Of a DNA stretch of 64,000 nt, positions 37,252 through 50,810 are shown one piece after another; position 1 is the first letter of the stretch; every line of letters begins with the position of its first letter. The stretch lies in NCBI RefSeq assembly GCF_021155765.1, contig NC_060115.1:3534001-3598000 (forward strand), written 5' to 3'. Both the position numbers and the translations under genes were made by a program. The notes under the pieces were generated by a model, which saw only the letters and a list, made by a program, of their open reading frames with translations, had not been told where the DNA came from and did no database searches. The stretch comes from Diprion similis. Its lineage: Eukaryota; Arthropoda; Insecta; Hymenoptera; Diprionidae.

Positions 37252-38562
37252 ATCCAGGAATACAGTTTCGATTATCAAGACAAAGGAAAAACAATAATCA
37301 GCAGGGATATAAAAATCAAATTCTCAGTTTTCGCCGACAGTGCTGCACGCGTCGTTAGCGAACTTTGCCAAATAATATTATTAGCAAAGATCGGCGATCA
37401 GTTTTTTTTGCAAACGTAAGGATAGCATGGTGAGAAAAACAAAAAAAAAAAAAAAAACATCAGTTTATACAGTCGTTAATACTATCCTTTCTGGTGTAAA
37501 ATGCATGCGAAAATAACGGAAGAAAAATTTCAAAATCATTTCACTTCTTTCGTAATTTGGATAACGATTTACGATGGTAATCCACACATCGATGACTCCC
37601 CGATTGTCTTTACGGTGGAACATACCTATCTCCAGTCGTTCGTTAACGATACGCGAATGATGCGGAGATGGTTAAAAAACGAAAGAAACTGAGAAAAAGG
37701 AGAAGAAAAAAGTGCAAAGAGAGGTAAAAAAAAAAAAAAAAAAAAAAAAGAAACGATAAAAAAGGAGAAAAACACACGCGGAGAGCAAAGCGTCAGAATG
37801 AGTAGGTCGGTAGGGTAAAAAGCTCCTCATGCAGCCACGTCGCATCGCTCCTCGTATGTATCGATCTCCGATGTGTATACATCAAGCCCGTAAAAGAGGA
37901 TGCGTGACTTAGTGACACTGTTTCAGGGAAAGACGCGCGCCGCGCCCTTCACACCTACGTCAGAGAATTTTTCCCCAACCCCTAATGGATTCGCGATCCC
38001 AAAAGATCGTCTTTGCGGTCGTTAAAAATCACGAGGCTGAAGTTAGTAACGAAAACGTAACGATATATCAGGAAAAGAAATTATTATTTGTTGATTTAAT
38101 TATGGGATGACTTTTAAGGAATTCAATTCATGTATATTTTATTTACGATGGTTTAAAAAATTTTGAAAATTTGCCATTTAAAAATCGTCTTCGCGGTTCG
38201 CCGATCCTTGATTAATCTCAATTTTGAGTCAAGCCACGCATCTGCAACGATGATGCCTGCGGTCCGGTAGCCGTAATTCGCGTTCCAGGTGTACCAACTG
38301 CACGCGACTCCGAGAGAGCGTCGAGGAACTCGCCGAGAGGGTGGCCGGCTAATTATCCCGAGCATTCGTCATTGTCAGACCGATCCTAGCAGCTGGCTCT
38401 TTGAGTGGCTTGGCTCAGGCCTCTGGTCGTGGCTTGTTAGTTGGTCTCCGATGCCCTTCGACCGCGGGAAGGAATTTACAGATCGAGATTGCCACGTCTT
38501 TCCGGCTTAGGTACTCCGTACGCCGATTAGAGTATCGAAAGTTTTTAGCAAAACTGTGTTCC
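37252..38562. other. Spacer with poly-A runs
   Basis: Contains A runs at 37441-37457 and 37726-37749 and no recognised gene. A plus-strand frame at 37501-37692 has no family resemblance. Confidence 0.4.
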
Positions 38563-38934
38563 TTAAGGGGACGTCCTGGTCGAATTCGACGTTGAGGTGT
38601 ATGCTTCCAAATATCGAAGTCCACGTATCTCAAACGCTAAAAATGGCTCAACAGCCTCAATATATACGCAATTCTGATCAAAAACACTGTGAGACATTTT
38701 CATTTGACACAGAAATACAGAAATGGTACTAATTCTACCAAATTGCAATAGTAAATTCGTAGAATTCATCCCGTTTCTTTATTTCTGCCTGAAATGAAAA
38801 TGTCTCGACAGTGTTTTTGTTCAGAATTATGTACAGAATGGGACTGTTGAGCTTCTTTTTGCGTTTCGAATACGTGGAATTCGATATTTAGAGGTATATA
38901 CGTCCACGTCGAATTCCACCAGGGCATCCCTTAA
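38563..38934. mobile_element. Foldback element flanked by TTAA (piggyBac-like MITE)
   Basis: TTAAGGGGACGTCCTGGTCG on the left matches the inverse of the right end, TTAAGGGATGCCCTGGTGG, and TTAA lies at both borders. Inner arms are also inverted: AAAAACACTG...GAGACATTTTCATTT (38680-38710) pairs with AAATGAAAATGTCTC...CAGTGTTTTT (38792-38820). 372 bp, non-coding, nearly a full palindrome. Confidence 0.75.
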
Positions 38935-39824
38935 CTTTAATTTCGTAGATTACATAATCTCGCTCGATGCCTAAAGCTCTGCGTTAAAATTGCGTTACCT
39001 ACGTAAATTCGAACGATTTTTATACCGATTCGGATGAAATGTTTCAAGGATGACTGTTCGGTTTAAACCTACCGATTCCCTCGCATGTGCACAAATTTTT
39101 CGTTACCGAAAACCGACTTTGGTCCGTAAACCGATTATACTTACAAGATTTTTTGTGATTCGAAACTTGATGAAATGCCTGATTTAAATATCATTCTATC
39201 ATCCAAGCAGCGCCTGCAGCGAGCTGTCGATATCATATTTTTCGGCCAGCAAAATTTCGCGCCGTATCTTCGTACAGTCAATACTGAGATAAGTTATCGA
39301 GTAAGAAGAGAATCTGGGTCGTCGACGATGTAAAGTCTTGAAAACTTTCACGAACGTTTTCTGCATCCGGTTCTTGAACGTTTCTAAAAATGTTGCATTA
39401 GATTCTCCGTTGAATTCAGGTTTATAATAATTTGTAGATCACGCGTCAATGTCAACGACAATTCGTTGTCAAAAAATTGAATAAAAAGAAACAAAGAGAG
39501 GATAAAACAAAATCCACTCACGTATTTTATCCGACGCGATGGTCAGCTCAGCAGGGCTCAGTCAGAATTACTGTGAATGATCCGCAGGCGAAGCTCATTT
39601 GTATTAACAACCTGGCCCAACCTTCTACAGTGAATTAGATTTTCGTTTTTGGGACAATACTAAAGGCGTGATATTCGAGACTCCGAGTCTCCGCTGAGCT
39701 TTGGCGATAAGACGTAGGAAAATTTTGATGCGGGTTGGATTATTTTATCTGTCGAGAAATTCCTTCTTGCTGGAAGAAGATAATGTCAGGTTCAAAAAGT
39801 TGGAGCTGGGCGAGACGTAGGTTC

Positions 39825-39865
39825 GTAGGTAGGTAGGTAGGTAGGTAGGTAGGTAGGTAGGTAGG
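39825..39865. repeat. (TAGG)n microsatellite
   Basis: About ten tandem TAGG units. Confidence 0.92.
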
Positions 39866-39957
39866 GCTGCCTACATCTACATCCATATATACATATATAC
39901 AGGTATTCCTACTTGCACGGCTCTTCGGTCACGTCAGCATGTATACAACATATGTAT

Positions 39958-39963
<6 letters not shown>

Positions 39964-39988
<25 letters not shown>

Positions 39989-40007
39989 TATACATATATA
40001 TATATAC
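39964..40007. repeat. (CA)n then (TA)n microsatellite
   Basis: Compound dinucleotide repeat. Confidence 0.92.
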
Positions 40008-43000
40008 GTATAGGTACCTACGGTATATTCGTCCGCATGCGAAACTGGCGAGACCTTACTCACTTGGAGTACTTTTTTATATTATATTCTTTTATATCTT
40101 GTCTCGTTTGAGTATAAATTTTAATTTCGTCCCACCGCAAAGTGGCTTTTTCTATAATGTTTATCGTATCCAGCTATAAGCTTTACCGTTTATATACATT
40201 TTCTACCGCGTGCATCCGCGTTTCCAGTAAAATTTATACGTTTATATAAAATATATATCATGTATGTATGCAGACGATAAACGTTCAAGCGCAGGATACA
40301 CGCGAAGAAACGATTATTCGGTAAAGAAGAGTATAATTCTCAATTGTTTATCACATTTTACATTATAACGTTGATATATTAGTTGAGCGTATTATGTAAA
40401 TTGAATTATTCGCAATTTTTATATGCAAGCGACGTCTTCTTTCGTCAGTTTATATAAATCGTAGAAATTATTGGACACTTGAACGCTCCTCGCCAATCCT
40501 CAACCCTCGCAATATTATCCACGATGTCACAATCATTATGGATCGTTCCACTGTCAATCCACCGGATTCTAGTGTAACATGGGTTATCGGTTTTCCACGT
40601 CACGCCGGTTATTTCCCCGGACGAAAAATTCACCGGGGAAACATGTTTCAGAAGGAACACTCGCTTATATCAGCCTTCGCCAAATTCGAAGACGTGAAGT
40701 TTACGTCTTCTCAAGCAATTTAATGGCGCGTCATTGTACCTGGTTTTTTTTGTTTTTTTCTTTTTCTTTTCGTTTTTTCTCCCCCGTCAAATATAATCCA
40801 TTCCGCTACGGATCTCGAGTTTAATTAATAAAAAGTACGATTAAAATTAGAATCGCCTCTATAGAATTACTTGAAAATAAATTGTCGCATGGGTAAAAAT
40901 ATTTATACCGTTCTGTATTCGAGTCGTGGAAAAAATGGCACTAACATATTTTTCGCCGCTAAGGGGAGGATTGTTATTACGTGTATGCCTCGAGTTGTGT
41001 TCACGAATTTCGGCCCGGCTTCTTGTGCTTCGAAGCAGGTGTGTTCATCCTTTTTTCGTTCGTACCAACCAACATTCCGTCTCCTGAATATCTCAATTCA
41101 TATTTTATTCGCGCTCATCTTTCTTTACGCCTCTCTCGTCGAAACGATCCTGTTTCTCCATTGTTTATTCATTGTCAGGTCCCGGCTCTTCGACCTGCAA
41201 CGTCGAAACGCGAGGCTCTCAGTTTCCCAGCTAGCATCGTGAAACGAGGCTTGACGTCCGTTTGACGCATTCGTCCTGGACCACTTTTAATCGGGCGACA
41301 TTCGACTGTAGAGATATAATGCTCTCGAGACGAGCGGTAAACACTTGACACGGGTATCCGTCCTTTGGTGAACTTTTGCCAAAGAGAAACTCGAACTTTT
41401 TCACCACCCCGAGAAGTTATAGAGCGGCCGAGTGTAACAGTGAACGGAAATTAATCAGAGCTTATTTCCGATTTTCATATACAGATAGAAAGACTCCTGG
41501 AATCGATTTCTGAATCATCGATTCCCCCTCGACGCGAAATTTCTGGACATTTTGGTTTGATTAGAGAGAAAGTTCGGAGATCGGTTTGTTATATGACGCT
41601 ATCTCGAGAGGGAGAAATCTCGTTTGCAAGTCTGTTTTCCTTTTTCCCCTTTTCCTCCATCCCGTCGATAAAGAAAGAGGATCGAGTGCCTGTTTCACCG
41701 AGCTTGACTCGGGGGATGAAAATTGGCAGGGCTCGACGATAACGGGTTTCCCGCGGTTGTAATATGATCGGAAAACAAGTCAATAAACAATTAGGTTCGG
41801 CTGGCAATTACGCGGACCGAGTCAGGGAATGCGAGAAGACAAAGAGGGAGAAACGATGAGAGGAAAACGAGCTGAACCAGCAGCAGGACGAGGGGGGAGA
41901 GGAGGAATCTAAGGGAGGCTTGACGATAGCGGCGAATTGTTTGCTACGGTCAAAAGGTCGATTGGCCGTATCAATTCGAGTCAGGATAAAAGTTGCGAGA
42001 AAAAGATGAAAAGAAGGAGACGCAAATACGAAGCATTAGAAGTCAGTCAGCTCGGGGAGAAATAATAGAAGTAGCTAAAATTTAACTGCCATGTAGCCAG
42101 AATCGATTAGCATTTTAAATTTATACGCCGACGGGACTCCCAGCAAAGTACAAGAGTTTCGTCGAGACGTTTTATATCGACGAAATCCGCGGACCCGTTT
42201 ATTCTTTCGCCGATTTATCCGCAACTTGCGAGTAATTGTGAAAAATATATTACAAACCAGTTCGCAGGTGAGTTTAGGTAGGTTGTTATACTTTACAAGT
42301 CCGAAAATTTTCCACAGTTTTTACGGAATGCGCCGGCGGGCCAAACTTGGCCAATAAATTATGTTATCTGCTTGTTTTCTGGACACATATAATACGAAAC
42401 TGTCGCGATGTGTTCTACTCGAAGGTATCGAACGAGTTTCGTCACGTAACTCGATATTTTCAAGGTACAAGTAGTACGAAGTGTTTGAGGAATAAAGAGG
42501 TAAGAGGAAGGGGTTCAAAATCCGGATTTGGAACGTTCCGAAAACGCCAAATTTGCAATTTTCATTTAGGTGGTGAAACTTGAGGTAAAGAAGTCGAACT
42601 TTGGCGAAATATCAAAGTTTCGAATGATCCGAAAGCCGACGTTTAATTAAAGTTCCGAAAGGCCAAATAACTCCGACGAATCAAAATGCTCCGAAAGTGC
42701 GAAAATGAAAAAATATATTAATCTGAAACCATGGAAATTCCAAATGATCGAAGATTTTCAGTTCTGTGTTTACAATTTTTGGCTTGGTGAAATTTCACCG
42801 TTTTCATATTTCTTTGTTTTGGATTTTCGGTATTTTTACGCTCGGTATTCCGGTCATTTCGATCTTCACTTTTCTGATTTTTTATACCCCCTCGTTGAGT
42901 AATTATTGTTTAATTATTATAACAAACTTTGTTGTTTCTTCCCAAGTTTCATTTCTTTACTTCAACTTCCGCCAGCAAATAATTCGGAATCAGAGGCTTT

Positions 43001-45520
43001 CTGATCATCTCAAATCCGGAACTTGAACCCCACCCGAATGGTAAAAGCACCTCATCGGTACAACAGAGATAAAAAGAAACGTACAAGAATCTTGACACGG
43101 AATTACAACGACGGATTGACGACAGCGTCGAAATACATCGGAGTGAAAATCCTCCGCATTTATTACGCTTCCGGGCAAATATGCAGGAATATAGTTACGA
43201 TATGCGATACATGATCAAGAAGCAGCGTGACGCGAGCCCGGAGAGATAACTAAGGCACGTAGAAGGCGTGTCAAGGAAGTGCGTCATGCATACTAAATAT
43301 TCCACGACTAAATTTCTGCCCTGCATATTATACAGCCCCATTTCACTCCCTGATCCTCTTCACTCACCCCCGGTTCCTTTTCAGCCCCGTTTCAACCCCC
43401 AACATCCCCTGTACGAGAGCATACGTAGGTTATTATCCGAGTTATTTTCCATTGTACAGCCGTTACCCCCGAGGCCGTGGCTCGCGTGGCTTTGTTAGAA
43501 ATTTTCGATACGCGATTCTTGTCTTCGTTCAACAATTTTATTCTGTATAACGTCAATTTTTCCTTTCGACGAACTTTAACCAAGCTGAATTCCTTCGTTG
43601 GAAAATTTACACGAGGAGTATTTTCACCAAGATTGCACTTGGAAAAAGATTTCGTCGTAATGACGAGGATTCGGTTCTGGCAACGAAATTTCATGGTTAA
43701 TGAAATACACTCGACTAGACGACGAATGATTTAGTTCTCCTAATTGCACTAGACTGATGCCCTGGAGTTCATCCTGATAATCGCTAGATTTACTTTTCTC
43801 GTGAGAAAGGATTTTTAACACGTTACAGAGAGTATTTTGTTTGTATATAGTTGAACAAAAAATTTTCTAGATTTACGATGTAACGTATTATTTAATGGGG
43901 CGGTAATGAATCAGCAGCTCTCGTGATTTCGCAAATTTTACTCATCTTTATATCCACGCGAATGAATTTAGTCGGCTGTATGAAGCGATTTAGTTGAATC
44001 TACCAGAGCGTGTTCAATATTTTGATGATACCTTGAAAAGTGTATTAATTCATTAAATTGACTAAATTAAAATCTCGATTGCGTATAAAATTTATAAGAA
44101 TATGTTATCGAATTAAAATTTTTTCCCAATTTTGAAACAATCGTTTTAACAACTTCGCTACTTGCAACAAAATATTGTCTTCCCATGAGAAAGTCTTTTA
44201 CAAAATTTGACTGGAAATTGATTTTTTTTCCAAGTAAAAACATTTCTCAAAGCGTGAATATCTCCCATTACGTATTATAAATAAATATACGTGAAAATCA
44301 ACGCGGTCGTGCAAACTCGCGAATTTTCACAAGAAATTAAATTATGCGGGCTATCGGTGGGGTTGGTTGGATGTATCGATTCATTCCGGTTCAATTAGTA
44401 ACGATCGACGATTCATCAAACCTGCGGCAGACGAGTCATACGGTGCGTGATTGCCGAAGGTTTTTTCGTATCGTTTTTTCGTTTTTGCTTTTTTTTTTTT
44501 TTATTTCTTTTTAATTCTCCGCTGGCGGGGTCAAACAACGCGTGACAGAGCTTGCTTGAAGCGAAGGATCGGTTTGGCCGGATCTGCAGCTCCAGGATCG
44601 TTAAAAATGGTGTCCAGCAAAAAATATTCGTTTTTTTCAAACAGTTACTCAGTGTACAGAAATTGATATGTCATTCGCAGCAAAGTTTAAAAAATATAGT
44701 ATTTTCGGGAGACAAGAAAAATTTAAGGATATTTCTAGGAGACAAGTAAGATTCAAGTATCGTACATTACCTCAAGGATCGTAACGACTTCCAGGACCAC
44801 TGGACACCGTGTTAAATCGCAAGGAATCTTGTCGAAATGTTTTGACGTCTGCACATCGACCGCGTCCATATTTTTCTCTTCTCCATTATCCATTTTTCCA
44901 TGCTGATCTCAGGCGCCAAACCGAGAATCCCGAGTTCTGGAAGGCTCCGAGATACTAGGAGCATTACTTACCCTAGCGCCGTGGAAAATGGCGAAGGGTA
45001 GCTGGTGTATAGTCCTCGTAACTCACCGGTCCCTGACACCGGTAATACAAGAAGGCTAACCAAAACAAACCGTACGGTATCACGCCGAGAAAGACGAGCC
45101 ACCCGACTAATGTTTAAGACCCTCCTGGCGAACCGCTGTTCTCGGATTTTCAAATAACGAGACGTGCCGCCCGTTTTACCCGAATTCGAACACCGAAGCA
45201 GCTAATGAAGACAAGCTAAGTCTACGGGTTTTTCACACTGCCACGATTATTGACCTTTTTTTAGTTGTATCTGGTTGATCCTTAGCTTCAAAATTACAAA
45301 AAAATTAATTTGCAGTGTCGAACCCTTGAGGTCATTTGTTTTAGATATCGAGACATTCGCAATATGAGTTGTAAATTTTTTAATTTTGGAAAAAAGGAAT
45401 TTGATATAAACGGGTCAATACTTGGGACACTTGCCTCAGGTGCTGCTGCTTCGTGTCGATTATAATGGAAACGAAGTTGAAAGTCAGCTTCCGAAACTTT
45501 TTTCTGCACGTGAATATGCA

Positions 45521-45893
45521 TAGGGGAGGATGGAGCAGAGTGCACACCTTAAACTTTTTGATATCTCAAAAAATTTGGGGGCAAAGTGGGCCTCTTGAAA
45601 TCTTTTAAATAAGAAAGGATAAAATGAATCACTTCAACTTTTTATTAAATATGAATTATTCGGAAATCATTTACTCGAGTAATTGCACAGCTCATAACGC
45701 GAAACGTTTCAAGTTGTGCTTTACTCTCAACAAAGTCAAAGTGAAATAATTTTCTGAACTTGAACTTACGATTACTTTTTCTCGAGAAAGCTAGATAATA
45801 ATTTAACACAATTTTTCAAATAAAAACCAAACATTTTCTTCTGATTTTAGGCATTATTTTCTTAAGGGGCTCACTTTGCTCCACCCTTCCCTA
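45521..45893. mobile_element. MITE with GGRTGGAGCARAGTG ends
   Basis: The left end AGGATGGAGCAGAGTG (45528-45543) matches the inverse of the right end AGGGTGGAGCAAAGTG (near 45871-45886), 14/16. Both are followed inward by a CCTTAA motif. Flanking TA on both sides suggests TA insertion. About 370 bp, AT-rich, non-coding. Confidence 0.6.
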
Positions 45894-46233
45894 CGATATA
45901 TTACAGGCCGGCTATACTTGTCCAAGTCGGTTGTTATGCAGCGATCTCGGTTCAACGAAATTTCCAAAAATTCCTAAGAGTATGGGAGAGTAGGAAGAGA
46001 ATCGAACGGAGAAAAAAAAATTGCTTCTCGTTATTTAACCGCTTCTCGATTCGGTCGGGGATGAAAAAATTGACGGGCTTCTTCTTGCCTTCTGACCACT
46101 CGAATGACCCTGCAAGCTCACGGAAAGGCCTGAGCTTACAGCCATATAATAAATCCGGGATTCAAATCATACCTCGAACCAGAAATCTAAATCTCGCACC
46201 GAATCGTGACCGAAATACATATATATATACATA

Positions 46234-46845
46234 TTAGGGTGGCGCACAAAAACCGACTATTTTTTTTTTTGAGTCTCGTATGACCAAATGTTAGTTTTTG
46301 ATGTTTTAAGAGCCCACTCCAAAGGACAGCTCAAAAAAAAAAAAAATTTAAAGAGGCCGCTCTAAATTTTAAAAAATGTCTAAAATCGTCCAAAAATTGA
46401 ATTAAAAAAATTATATTTACAGTATTTTGTTTGATTTTTAATTCATGTCGTGCTATATTGTTATCGATTCTTTCTTATTAAATAGAAGAAAAAAAATGTA
46501 TGAAATTTTAATATGAATATTAAAAGGTCGCTCGAAAAGATCTAAAGAAATGCACAAAAAAATTGAAAAAAAATTATGAGCGACCTTTCATAATTCAAAT
46601 TTTGAACTGAAACTTTCGAAAACTTATTTTTTCTTGTCTATAAAATTATATCGTAACGAGAAAAAAGATTTAAAAAAAAATCGATTTTTGACGATTTCTG
46701 ACGTTTTAAAAAATGTGGAGCGACCTCTTAAAAATTTGTTTTTGAACTGTCCTTTGGAGTGAGCTCTTAAAACATCAAACACTAACATTTTGTCACACGA
46801 GACTCAAAAAAAAAAAAGAAAGTCGGTTTTTTTGCTCCACCCTAA
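46234..46845 (-). mobile_element. 612-bp foldback MITE, copy 2 (inverted relative to copy 1)
   Basis: It has the same ends as copy 1: TTAGGGTGGCGCACAAA on the left, and the inverse of TTTGCTCCACCCTAA on the right. Its interior, read on the minus strand, follows copy 1 read on the plus strand; GATCTAAAGAAATGCAC here pairs with the inverse of GTATTTCTTTAGATC there. Same length, many scattered substitutions and indels, so it is not a recent duplicate. Confidence 0.88.
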
Positions 46846-47489
46846 TATATATAAATATACATGTAAGAGAAGAGGAATCGATAACCGATCCGTGTGAGAA
46901 TATACAAGTGAATACCTACAATTCGCCAAATTATGTAATTCCGAAAACTGTGCCCACCGCAGACGTCTAATATCATTTCTCTTTCAGAAATTACGAAGAC
47001 AGATTAAATTTCTTAAATTTCCGTCGCAGCTGCTCGTGCATGCTTTCGAAATAAGCGGCTCGACAGCGACGGTATATACGGTAAACGGCGTCGTAGGTAC
47101 TTTTTTTTTTCTGTGGGTCATCGCATCTTCTTTGAATGCCTGGCATATAATTCTGGATTTGATGTTATGCTCGAGGATTTTATCTCCTTTCTTCGGTTAT
47201 ACGCGGCGGCGTGCATCAAGGCCGGATCACTTGTGAATTCCGTGAAAAGCCGCGAGTCGCCATTGTGAAAAAATTGGATCTGTCGCAAAGTGCGGTCTCT
47301 ACACGTAGGTTTACCGGGAAAAGTTTAAAAAGAAACGGCTGAGGAACCTCGGAGAAAAAGCGAAACACCCGACTGGAATATCAAACTTGAGCCTCAATCG
47401 AAACCAAACTATATGTAGATACTTGGTTAAAATATGACGTTGGTAACGACGACGATGCTGTTTCACAAAAATCAACGTCATTTCGAAAC
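46846..47489. other. Spacer without recognised features
   Basis: No gene or repeat was recognised in this stretch. Confidence 0.4.
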
Positions 47490-47793
47490 TTAAGGTCACG
47501 TAGTACTCCTACATTTATCGACCGAGCAAACTCACCTTTTTCTTCCTATGTTAAATAAACAAACGAACTGAAAGGGTTCAAATTTCGACGGTGCGTCGCG
47601 CTTTTTAACAGAATTCAGGAAAGTTACTTATACCCCGAATTCCGAAATCCAACTTTCCTCAATTCTGCTACAAAAAAATTGATAAAACGTCGAAATTTTA
47701 AACCTTTTCGTTCCTTTCTTTATTTAATATAAGACGAAAACGGGTGAGCTTGCTCGGTCGGTAAGGATAGGAGTATTAAATGACGTGAACATG
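47490..47793. mobile_element. Foldback element with GACCGAGCAARCTCACC arms
   Basis: Left CGACCGAGCAAACTCACC (47519-47536) and the inverse of the right arm, CGACCGAGCAAGCTCACC, differ at one base. The inversion extends outward (TAGTACTCCTA against TAATACTCCTA) and inward (TTCGACG, GAATTCAGGAAAGTT against its partner). About 300 bp, nearly palindromic, non-coding. Confidence 0.65.
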
Positions 47794-49267
47794 TCTCGTA
47801 TTAATTTTCAAAACTCAAATTCTTCGGCCAATCGGTGAATATATATTATAAAGGGTGGAAGATTAGGAAATAACGATACTAACTTCAACACTGTTTTAAA
47901 ATTGCATACGAACCGCGTATGTATGAAGTGCAATTTAAACGCATCGTCGAGTCGAATCCATCTTCCTTTCCCTTCTCCTCGTGGATTCTTCAACCAAGTC
48001 TTCGCAAGCTCGAAGGTGACGAGGAGGTGACGCGTGGCAATTCGCCTTTCCTCGATCGCCCAAGAAGCTTATTCCCGATTTCTCGTTAAATCGAAATACC
48101 TTAGGTATACCAGCAGAGATTCTCGATCCAATCGGGAAAGCTCGCTCAGTTTCTCGTCTCTCCCTTTCTTTTTCCCGCCCCAGAAGCTCACGCCTGTCTT
48201 ACAGCTGGTTGCGGTTAATTTCTTCCTTGCACCGCGGTATTTACGCTTTTCTCCAACGAATTATTGTAGTTTACCAGCGTCGCGTGCTGCGCCTGCAAAT
48301 TATTCGATTACACTTCGTTTCTCTGTTTCCCGCCCCCTGCATCTCCGCTTCCGCCCTCTTACACGCCCCTTTTTTCTTCCCCTTCACTTCTTGTTTCATT
48401 ACTCTCTTCCTCTTCAATCTTGCTCTTACTTTCTCTCTCGCGAAATTTCTCACGACCACCATCGCCGTCGCTGTTGCTGCTGCTGCTGCTTTTCCTCATA
48501 CTAATTTCTTCCGCCAAATAAAGAGCTACTTAACGCGCTTGAAATCATCGGCCAGATTTTTAACGGCAAATGGGGTGAGCAGACGCGATTTTTTTTCTTT
48601 CTCCTCCGTCCAGATTTTCTTCTCTTATTCCATTCCTCAGATTTTTCGACTCCGTTTTTTCACCTGCGCGATTATTGCATGTCTCGGAGTCTTTAACCCC
48701 GTTTCCGATTTTCCTTTCCATCCAATTTACTCTCCACTTGCGAGCCCGCAATTTTGCACAATTCGAGGTACTTTTTATCCCGAGAATATGGAAATACCGT
48801 AAAATATCTAGCTCTGTATAAGGTATTCGACAGAGTCCAAGCTTTCGTGTGGATAGCGGAAAAGAGAATTTTTTAAACTCGAATACTGTATAGTCAAACA
48901 TTTTCGCTTGTGAAAATACGTTGCGAATTCTGATTTTTATCAATAAAAATAACGCTGATCGCGGAAGCGATAAATCCGAAGATTCGGGATAAAATTTCTG
49001 ACGGACTTTCACGAATTTTTAGCAAACCAAAAGAAAAACGACGGCTCGTTAAAACGGGTATAAAAACGACATCGACCCGGTAGATCGCGACTTGTTACAG
49101 AATTTTCGTAATAAGATCGACGAATGTTTCGCAGAGTTCCCGTCTCTCTCGGTGGAAATTCTGTCGTCAATGTGACACGTAACGGGAAATTATTTCCGCA
49201 CATTACACAAGATTATCACGTAACTTGATACCGAATCGTTCAGGATCGCGATGCATGGGTATACCTG

Positions 49268-49300
49268 TTATATATATATTATATATATATATTATATATA
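49268..49300. repeat. TA-rich microsatellite
   Basis: Interrupted TA repeats. Confidence 0.85.
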
Positions 49301-50810
49301 CAACCCTGCAAATTGGAAGCCACAAATCAGCGGCAGACCTCTGTAATATTTAAGTGAAGCAGCTACTGCACACCTTGGATTCTGATACTCAATTAGATAA
49401 CCTGTGTCGTCTAGGCGACGTACGTAACGATCATAGATCGTGCTGCAGGTATCGTATCGTGTCGTAACACCGTTGATATTACCTCGCGATTTATAGTAAC
49501 GTGTAAGAGGAAGGAGCTTCGTGGGGTCGGAAAGTTAATTCGTCCTGGAAGTTGGGTTCCTGGAATACCGTTTCCAGGGAATCATTTGCGGGAACAAGAT
49601 CGATGGATTTCAAGAAACGCGCGACGGAAGCAACAGAGTTGATTATTTTATAACAACAATTTGATCGATACCGTATAATCTCGTGTTTCGTTAATTTAAA
49701 TAATCATACGACGTGAAGTTGTTGCTTTAACTTCGTTTTTATGATCCAAGTAGGATCGAATTAACGAGACCTACTCGGATGCTTGAATATTTATAACGAA
49801 TTGAAAGCTTGGTCGACCGGAAACACGCGATTTCCGGAAGTTTCGATGCTCTGTGGTTTTCGCCATCTCGATTACCGACGAATTTTTTTCCCGCGATGTG
49901 TATCTCCGGATTCGATTATTGACGATGGTTTCGTTTTCATTTTTATTTCACAAAAATTTCACCTAAATTGCGCCACGGCCGATACTTCCAGGTTAACAAT
50001 AAATTGTTTACAATTCGACGTAAACAGATTTTGAAAAAAAGAAAAGTTCGGAACGCTTCTGGAACGAATCTTTTTTTCTTGGTTAAAAATTTGTTTACGT
50101 ATATCGATGCTTGGAGACGGAATGGATGTCAGAAAATGCTAAATAATTATCAAAAGTACTAACATTGACGGTTCAAAATTTACCTCGTAGTTTTAGATAT
50201 TTGATAGAGATAAGCGATACGAAAAAAAAAGATTCCATTTCTTAAATTTCGGTAGTAGTCAATTGACAGGCTAAATAATCGATGTAAATCCTTAAAAAAT
50301 GTTCAAAATCACAAAATCCTGTCAACCCGAGCCTTACCGTTCAAATTCCGTCGATTTTCCAAATGTTTCAATTTTCTACGAGACCTTAGTATCCACCATA
50401 GAACACAATAAACAAGATAAATGTTTTACACACGTGTCTGTTTCGCGATAAAATTGATAAAAGGTATCGATTTTTGGCGAACCGCAGGAAATGGGACATC
50501 AACCTTGAATGATTCCTTCCACATTTTTTCTCGGGGCGGATATTCCAAGGCTCGCCGGAGGGACTGTTTTGTAGGTAAAAAGTTCGGATCAGGCACAGAT
50601 TCTTCAAGCTAGCCGGGCCGACGACTTGGTATTTGCATCACGTATTTCTATTCGAGCCCTCCATCAACGCACCGCCGACGCAACGGATTCGCGGGGCGCA
50701 CAGGATTCTACTCAAACGAAAACTTCCCCAAACAGAGCAAACGTTAAGTCAAGTTCTCCTGGGCAAAGAGAGAGAGAGAGAAGGAAAGTGGCGGCGAGGG
50801 GGTGGGGGGT

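Larger units (their letters stand above)
38935..45520. other. Gene-empty region
   Basis: No known protein family was recognised in any frame. It contains microsatellites (39825-40007) and a stretch at 42500-42890 rich in CCGAAA on one side and TTTCGG on the other, perhaps a decayed palindromic repeat. T-rich tracts lie near 40741-40785 and 44475-44505. Confidence 0.4.

Noticed and set aside
39825..40007. Regularly spaced repeats considered as a CRISPR-like array
   Set aside because: Simple TAGG, CA and TA microsatellites with no spacers.
48034..48802. Two long overlapping plus-strand frames
   Set aside because: Composition is pyrimidine-driven (Phe/Leu/Ser/Pro), both frames and the antisense are open, and no family motif is visible.
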